Made by a program: the position numbers and the translations under genes. The notes beneath the pieces are model-generated. The model saw nothing but the letters and a program-made list of their open reading frames with translations. It did not search any database and was not told the origin of the DNA. Of a DNA stretch of 9,817 nucleotides, positions 6,734 through 9,817 are shown piece by piece. This DNA comes from Acidobacteriaceae bacterium (GTDB taxonomy: Bacteria > Acidobacteriota > Terriglobia > Terriglobales > Acidobacteriaceae). The DNA lies in the NCBI GenBank assembly GCA_003165855.1, contig PMXH01000137.1, forward strand, positions 1 through 9,817, in the 5' to 3' direction. The number at the start of each line of letters is the position of its first letter. The first letter of the stretch is position 1.

Positions 6734-6895
6734 TCATGTGGTCAGCGGGCAGGTTCCGTGGTCGCACTGGCAGGCAATCTCGACCTCTCCGGCTCCCGCT
6801 TCTTTACAGGCTTGACCGCAGTATTTGTCGCCAGGCTTGGCTAGGCACCGGCATGGCAGGTGCGCACATTTATTCGGTTGGTTTGCCGTCATCAT
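6734..6895 (-). CDS. Bacterial metallothionein-like Cys-rich protein (53 aa)
   Basis: The product has 8 Cys (10, 15, 17, 26, 30, 42, 44, 49) and two His (12, 46) in 53 residues. Their spacing matches prokaryotic metallothioneins of the SmtA/BmtA type: KCAHLPCRC near the N-terminus, KYCGQAC (24-30), and CQCDHGTC (42-49). This corresponds to the K-C-x-C-x-x-C-x-C, Y-C-x-x-A-C and C-G-H-x-x-C blocks of the family, with His12 in place of the second Cys. Such proteins bind Zn or Cd in the cytoplasm and buffer or detoxify metals. Two adjacent ATGs (6895 and 6892) are possible starts. Upstream sites are AAAGGAG (6907-6913) and a closer GGAAG (6899-6903). The stop is 46 bases before the Shine-Dalgarno of the secreted-protein gene, on the same strand, so it may lead the mla transcript. 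No metal-responsive repressor gene is visible in the window. Confidence 0.82.
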   Translation of the reverse strand: MMTANQPNKCAHLPCRCLAKPGDKYCGQACKEAGAGEVEIACQCDHGTCPLTT

Positions 6896-6912
6896 GATCT
6901 TCCGTTCTCCTT

Positions 6913-6928
6913 TAGTTATCTAGTTATC
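6913..6928. repeat. Tandem 8-bp repeat upstream of the metallothionein gene
   Basis: TAGTTATC occurs twice, back to back, at 6913-6920 and 6921-6928 (GATAACTA on the minus strand). It directly precedes the AAAGGAG upstream of the metallothionein start. It could be a regulator half-site pair or a short slippage duplication. Confidence 0.6.
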
Positions 6929-7021
6929 TTGTTCCGATAGCTCTTCTTTTTCTCTTCCGATCCACGTCACCGTTTCCCAACTCGTGTCTTGAGGGATTGT
7001 GACGGGATACCCCCCCGCCAC
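6920..7021 (-). CDS. Doubtful 33-codon ORF between csbD and the metallothionein gene
   Basis: An open frame from GTG (7021) to TAG (6920-6922) would encode MAGGYPVTIPQDTSWETV, then TWIGREKEELSEQDN. The composition looks protein-like: a Trp-containing middle and an acidic, polar tail. The frame stays open further upstream, to a TGA inside csbD, but offers no other normal start. The only Shine-Dalgarno-like string (AAGGGAG) runs into the GTG itself, so initiation there would be poor. Its stop lies inside the tandem 8-bp repeat. It fills most of an otherwise empty 155-base gap on the coding strand. I do not recognise it, and it may be chance. Confidence 0.25.
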   Translation of the reverse strand: MAGGYPVTIPQDTSWETVTWIGREKEELSEQDN

Positions 7022-7050
7022 TCCCTTACTCTCGTCGGGCTCTCCGCCCG

Positions 7051-7230
7051 TTACTTGCCGACGGCCTTTTCAGCTTGGCCGATCCATTTTTGAACTTTGC
7101 CGGCGTTTTTTTCCGTGTTTCCATTGACTTCCAGGTTAGGGTCGTTCGTCACCTTCCCGACCTCTTCCTTGATTCTTCCCTTCACTTCGTGAACCTTGCC
7201 CTCGGTACGGTCTTGTGTGCTCGGTTTCAT
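7051..7230 (-). CDS. csbD: CsbD-family stress response protein (59 aa)
   Basis: The protein matches the CsbD pattern throughout. It starts MKPSTQDRTEGKVHEVKGRI, continues KEEVGKVTNDPNLEVNG (21-37), and ends with KVQKWIGQAEKAVGK. The G-K-x-x-E-x-K-G-x-x-K-E-x-x-G-K core and the N-D-P-x-L-x-x-x-G turn are diagnostic. Family members are small cytoplasmic, highly charged helical proteins induced under general stress (sigma-B dependent in Bacillus subtilis); their molecular function is not established. The ATG at 7230 has AAAGGA (7237-7242) six bases upstream. The gene lies 79 bases after the stop of the 192-aa membrane protein on the same strand and may share its transcript. A 5-bp hairpin follows the stop (7036-7050) without a T-run. 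Confidence 0.9.
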   Translation of the reverse strand: MKPSTQDRTEGKVHEVKGRIKEEVGKVTNDPNLEVNGNTEKNAGKVQKWIGQAEKAVGK

Positions 7231-7280
7231 CGGTTTTCCTTTCCTCTTCCAAAGACTCTGACCATGTCTCGCCGGCTATC

Positions 7281-7309
7281 GGGCTGCTGACAGCAACCGC
7301 GGTCAGCCC
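7281..7309 (-). other. Hairpin just after the 192-aa membrane protein gene
   Basis: GCTGAC (7286-7291) pairs with GTCAGC (7302-7307) around a 10-base loop. A competing outer pairing GGGCTG/CAGCCC (7281-7286 with 7304-7309) shares the same bases. It starts right at the stop codon of the gene ending at 7310. With no T-run, it is more likely an attenuating or mRNA-protecting hairpin before csbD than a full terminator. Confidence 0.4.
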
Positions 7310-7888
7310 TTACGCCACTTCTTTTCTTTCAATCATCGTCGGCGCCTGTACCAACTCCACAAACAGCGACCGGTAGTGAATCATTGCCGTTCGCAGGTCT
7401 TCCGTGGTTGCGCCGTTCTTCCCAACCCGCAATGCGATTTCGTGGCCGGACCGGTAGTTCTCCACCACCCGGGGATGGTCGACGGAAATATCAGCGGCTC
7501 GCTGATCGAAATCGGATACGGGATATCCCCGCGTCTTCATTAAAGAGGACACCAGATCGTCGGCTTCCGCCACTGCCCCTTTCGGTGAATCCACAAAACG
7601 CGACTGCACAGACTCCCACTGTTTCGAAAAACGTTCGCGCTCCATCGGATCGAGATCGCGAAGCTTGAGTTTCTCAACTCGTTCTTCGCGGTCCGCTAAT
7701 TTCGCTTCTGCCTTTCGTTCTGATCCGTGCTCCCGCACCGCCCGGTCGTACTCGGACCCGAATCTTTGCCGCAGTTCCGCAGTCGTACGCCTGCGTCTTC
7801 GCACCAAGAACCAGGCCAACACTGCGAGGATTACAACCACCACCGCGGCCAGCACAATCAGCTTAGGATCCAGCATATTTAGGGTCAT
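7310..7888 (-). CDS. Single-pass membrane protein of unknown function (192 aa)
   Basis: The ATG at 7888 is backed by AGGAGGT (7893-7899). Residues 9-29 form one hydrophobic helix (LIVLAAVVVVILAVLAWFLV region), followed by a five-Arg stop-transfer block (30-34). This places the N-terminus outside and the C-terminal 160 residues in the cytoplasm. The soluble part begins with FGSEYDRAVREHGSERKAEA, then a charged helix (DREERVEKLKLRDL), then ERFSKQWESVQSRFVDSP (about 84-101), AVAEADDLVSSLM and a final helical part with HYRSLF. This architecture recurs in uncharacterised acidobacterial and actinobacterial proteins as I recall them. No catalytic motif is visible. Being first of the minus-strand series and upstream of csbD, it may be part of an envelope stress set, but the function is unknown. 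Confidence 0.85.
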   Translation of the reverse strand: MTLNMLDPKLIVLAAVVVVILAVLAWFLVRRRRRTTAELRQRFGSEYDRAVREHGSERKAEAKLADREERVEKLKLRDLDPMERERFSKQWESVQSRFVDSPKGAVAEADDLVSSLMKTRGYPVSDFDQRAADISVDHPRVVENYRSGHEIALRVGKNGATTEDLRTAMIHYRSLFVELVQAPTMIERKEVA

Positions 7889-7957
7889 CGAAACCTCCTG
7901 CCCACAAAACCAAATTTGTTCACAGAGTCCCTTCTGCCGCCAGAACCTTGTGAGGTG

Positions 7958-7989
7958 CCAGTATCAAGCTTTAGCCTTCGAAATACTGG
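7958..7989. repeat. Inverted repeat in the divergent intergenic region
   Basis: CCAGTAT (7958-7964) and ATACTGG (7983-7989) are perfect 7-base inverted arms separated by 18 bases, with a further possible G-T pair outside. The separation suits two half-sites about two and a half helical turns apart, or an RNA stem. It lies about 70-100 bases upstream of the minus-strand start at 7888, a usual place for a regulator site. Confidence 0.35.
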
Positions 7990-8122
7990 TCACAATTGAT
8001 CGTCTTGGGAAGCAATGCCATGACCTGTTCCCGGGAGTGTCGAAAGTGCAGAGAGCGCGTCGTCCACGTACAACCGCGGGTGGGGACGCACTTCCTCCCG
8101 AAGTGAGCGATTCTGCACAGCG

Positions 8123-8151
8123 TTGCCGAGACGGCTGGGCGATTCTATAGT
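8123..8151 (+). promoter_or_regulatory. Predicted sigma-70 promoter of the BON lipoprotein gene
   Basis: A -35 box TTGCCG (8123-8128, 4 of 6 consensus) and a -10 box TATAGT (8146-8151, 5 of 6) are separated by the optimal 17 bases. Transcription would begin near 8158, giving a leader of about 85 bases before the ATG at 8243. Confidence 0.45.
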
Positions 8152-8195
8152 CTGGCTCCACTGAGAAGTCGTAGGCAGGAGTTCCTCATTTTCTC

Positions 8196-8206
8196 GGATT
8201 AAATCC
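8196..8206. repeat. 11-bp perfect palindrome in the BON gene leader
   Basis: GGATT (8196-8200) and AATCC (8202-8206) flank a single central A. It lies 36 bases before the start codon and downstream of the predicted promoter, where a repressor could block elongation. The arms are short and it may be chance. Confidence 0.3.
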
Positions 8207-8242
8207 TTGGTTAGTCAATCTCGGTTTGCGCAAAGGAACAAA

Positions 8243-8791
8243 ATGAAAACACTTAAGTCTTTCTTTCCCTTACTCACGCTGCTCGCACTTGTAACCTTGG
8301 CAGGCTGCTCGCGGCCTTCTACAAAGTCGCCTGACGTTTCTGACAGCCTCCGTAAATCGCTCGATCAAGCCGGGCTCAAGAATGTCTCGGTTACGCAGGA
8401 CCGCGACAAAGGTGTCGTTACCCTGGGCGGAAGCGTCGCGGCCGACAGTGACAAGCAACAAGCGGAATCCATCGCTCAATCGGCGGCAACTGGACAAGTT
8501 GTCGCCGACCAGATTGCCGTGATTCCTCCCGGTATCGAGAGAGACGCGAAGACGGTGAATTCGGATCTGGACCAGGGCATCGAAAGCAATTTAGATGCGG
8601 CCCTCATCCAGAACACCCTGCAAAAGGGCGTCAAGTATGGCGTCAAGAATGGGGTCGTGACCTTAACCGGCGAGGTCAACTCGGAGTCGCGCCGCGCGCA
8701 GATCGAAAAAGCGGCATCCACCGTTCCCAACGTGCGCCAGGTGGTGAACGAGTTGCAGGTTAAAGATCAGAAGGCCACCTCCACCCCGTAA
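8243..8791 (+). CDS. Lipoprotein with two BON domains (182 aa)
   Basis: The ATG at 8243 follows AAAGGAA (8233-8239 region). The N-terminus is a lipoprotein signal: basic MKTLK, hydrophobic core, and lipobox LAGC with the lipidated Cys22. Two BON domains follow. The first is about residues 31-95, with the turn GVVTLGGSV (57-65) and a final strand ending VADQIAVI. The second is about 107-174, with GVVTLTGEV (137-145) and VPNVRQVVNELQV (161-173). BON domains bind membranes or phospholipids and occur in envelope-stabilising proteins such as OsmY and DolP. The first unit is preceded by a linker rich in Ser, Thr and Pro after the Cys. The gene is probably monocistronic under the promoter at 8123-8151. 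It sits near an Mla transporter, which fits a shared role in envelope integrity, though that link is inference. Confidence 0.9.
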   Translation: MKTLKSFFPLLTLLALVTLAGCSRPSTKSPDVSDSLRKSLDQAGLKNVSVTQDRDKGVVTLGGSVAADSDKQQAESIAQSAATGQVVADQIAVIPPGIERDAKTVNSDLDQGIESNLDAALIQNTLQKGVKYGVKNGVVTLTGEVNSESRRAQIEKAASTVPNVRQVVNELQVKDQKATSTP

Positions 8792-8815
8792 CCGTCGACG
8801 CTGGCGGAGCAGAAC

Positions 8816-8860
8816 CCACTCCATAGTGGACAATGCAGCGCAGACGACGTAAAGTCTGCG
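8816..8860 (+). other. Two hairpins between the BON gene and the acyl-CoA synthetase gene
   Basis: CCACT (8816-8820) pairs with AGTGG (8825-8829) around CCAT. CGCAGAC (8839-8845) pairs perfectly with GTCTGCG (8854-8860) around an 8-base loop. The second ends one base before the likely GTG start at 8862. Neither is followed by a T-run. They may act as a weak terminator for the BON gene or hold back translation of the next gene. Confidence 0.4.
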
Positions 8861-8861
8861 T

Positions 8862-9817
8862 GTGATCAGATGCCCCAGTCGTCATCCATTGATCGCTCAC
8901 GCCGAGCGCTATGGCGGACGCACAGCCGTAGTCGATGCGCAAGGATCCTTCACCTACGACACTCTGTTGGATTCGTCCCTGCAAGTGGCGACCGCACTGC
9001 TCGCCGGCCGCAACGATCTTCAGCACACTGATTTTCAGCACACTGATCTTCAGCACACTGATCTTCACGAAGAGCGCATAGCCTTTCTGATCACCCCGGG
9101 ATTTCCCTGGGTCGCGGCGCAGTGGGGCATCTGGCGAGCGGGAGGCGTTGCCGTCCCGTTACCGCTCAGCTCCACCAAGCCTGAGTTGGAATACTTTATC
9201 GACGACGCACAGGCGTCGACGTTGGTGTTCGATGCTCCCGCCGCTTCCCTGCTGGCTCCGATTGCCGCAGCCCGTGGCATCCGCGCGTTTTCGTATGAGC
9301 AACTTCTCTCCCGCCAACCGGGAGAATTGCCGGACATTACCTCGGACATCCCCCGCGACCGGCGCGCCATGATTCTCTACACCAGCGGCACCACCAGCCG
9401 CCCTAAGGGCGTGGTCACAACCCATGCCAACATCGGGGCACAGATCGAGACCCTGGTCAATGCTTGGGAGTGGTCTGCCGACGATCGCATTTTGCTGTGC
9501 TTGCCGCTGCACCACGTCCACGGAATCATCAACGTTGTTTCCTGCGCGCTGTGGTCGGGCGCGGCCTGCGAAATGCTGCCGCGCTTCGACGCCAACGCCG
9601 TATGGGATTCCATCGCGGGTGGCAGAATAACTCTGTTCATGGCGGTCCCCACCGTTTACGTAAAGCTCATCGCCGCCTGGGACGCGGCTTCGCCGGAGCG
9701 TCGCGCAGAGCTGAGCCGCGCGTGCACCCGGCTGCGCCTGATGGTCTCCGGCTCGGCGGCGCTGCCGGTCACCACGCTCCATCGCTGGAAGGAAATCAGC
9801 GGCCACACCCTGCTGGA
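8862..9817 (+). CDS. Acyl-CoA synthetase, malonyl-CoA synthetase (MatB/ACSF3)-like, N-terminal part
   Basis: An AMP-forming acid:CoA ligase that activates a carboxylic acid through an acyl-adenylate and transfers it to CoA. The first 318 codons are present and the frame runs off the window edge. Visible blocks are HPLIAHAERYGGRTAVVDAQ near the start, the ATP-binding loop YTSGTTSRPKG (173-183, with Ser179 where Gly is usual), LPLHHVHGIINVV (214-226) and MVSGSAALP (294-302). The FHVHG-like motif and the WGIWRAGGVAVPL stretch point to the malonyl/methylmalonyl-CoA synthetase branch; exact substrate is not certain. An in-frame TAA at 8850-8852 limits the start. GTG at 8862 is the best candidate, though without a good Shine-Dalgarno, and TTG at 8889 is an alternative. 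A 15-bp tandem repeat inserts extra residues at 52-66. Confidence 0.88.
   Translation, partial: MIRCPSRHPLIAHAERYGGRTAVVDAQGSFTYDTLLDSSLQVATALLAGRNDLQHTDFQHTDLQHTDLHEERIAFLITPGFPWVAAQWGIWRAGGVAVPLPLSSTKPELEYFIDDAQASTLVFDAPAASLLAPIAAARGIRAFSYEQLLSRQPGELPDITSDIPRDRRAMILYTSGTTSRPKGVVTTHANIGAQIETLVNAWEWSADDRILLCLPLHHVHGIINVVSCALWSGAACEMLPRFDANAVWDSIAGGRITLFMAVPTVYVKLIAAWDAASPERRAELSRACTRLRLMVSGSAALPVTTLHRWKEISGHTLL
9015..9067 (+). repeat. 15-bp coding tandem repeat in the acyl-CoA synthetase gene
   Basis: Three full units (9015-9029, 9030-9044, 9045-9059) of GATCTTCAGCACACT are followed by 8 matching bases of a fourth. The second unit carries one C-to-T change. They encode DLQHT, DFQHT, DLQHT and then DLH. 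All units are in frame, so copy-number change would not break the gene. Confidence 0.92.

Larger units (their letters stand above)
7889..8242. other. 354-base divergent intergenic region
   Basis: This region separates the minus-strand membrane protein from the plus-strand BON lipoprotein, and I see no convincing gene in it. It contains a long-spaced inverted repeat (7958-7989), a plausible plus-strand promoter (8123-8151) and a short palindrome (8196-8206), each listed separately. Minus-strand promoter boxes are not clear. Confidence 0.5.

Noticed and set aside
7036..7050. Hairpin CGGGC/GCCCG right after csbD as a terminator
   Set aside because: The stem is only 5 bp and no T-run follows on the minus strand, so it is not a convincing terminator.
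8207..8242. TTG at 8207 as start of the BON lipoprotein
   Set aside because: It would put 12 polar residues before the lipoprotein signal peptide; the ATG at 8243 has AAAGGAA at the right distance.
9015..9067. Possible CRISPR-like array
   Set aside because: The 15-bp units abut without spacers and are in frame within an enzyme gene, so this is a coding minisatellite.
9159..9806. Minus-strand 215-codon frame opposite the acyl-CoA synthetase
   Set aside because: The plus strand carries the adenylation motifs in one continuous frame; the antisense product has shadow-like composition.

Overview
The window looks like chromosomal DNA of a Gram-negative, moderately GC-rich soil-type bacterium, most likely an acidobacterium (Acidobacteriota, Terriglobia-like). 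This is an inference. It rests on a membrane-anchored Ser/Thr kinase with an extracytoplasmic domain, an MlaD protein carrying an OmpA-like C-terminus, and several small proteins of a kind I associate with that phylum. No rRNA, tRNA, transposase, integrase, phage gene or CRISPR array is visible.

Left part (1-1366). The window opens in the last 52 codons of a gene resembling small DUF1269/YflT-type stress proteins. Two small plus-strand genes follow, one strongly acidic (214-480) and one His/Ala-rich and helical (529-729). A two-helix membrane microprotein lies on the minus strand (828-1001). About 365 bases without a gene then lead to a membrane Ser/Thr protein kinase (1367-2959, plus).

Centre (3075-7888, all minus strand). 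Read in transcription order the genes are: a single-pass membrane protein (192 aa), a CsbD-family protein (59 aa), a doubtful 33-codon ORF, a Cys-rich bacterial metallothionein-like protein (53 aa), a secreted protein of unknown function (237 aa), and MlaE, MlaF and MlaD of a phospholipid/lipid ABC transporter. Spacing from the secreted protein through mlaD is tight: a 4-base stop/start overlap, a 10-base gap, then a Shine-Dalgarno that begins on a stop codon. These four are therefore very probably translationally coupled. MlaB and MlaC are not present here. The kinase converges on this block.

Right part (7889-9817). A divergent intergenic region carries a plausible sigma-70 promoter in front of a lipoprotein with two BON domains (8243-8791, plus). 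The window ends inside an acyl-CoA synthetase of the malonyl-CoA synthetase (MatB/ACSF3-like) type. Its N-terminal domain carries an in-frame 15-bp tandem repeat.

Taken together, this is an envelope-maintenance and stress neighbourhood: lipid transport between membranes, OmpA-like and BON envelope modules, a sensor-like kinase, and small CsbD, metallothionein and DUF1269-like stress proteins. The most promising new points are the secreted 237-aa protein coupled to mlaEFD, the metallothionein just upstream of it, the MlaD-OmpA fusion, and the coding minisatellites in the acyl-CoA synthetase and the kinase linker.
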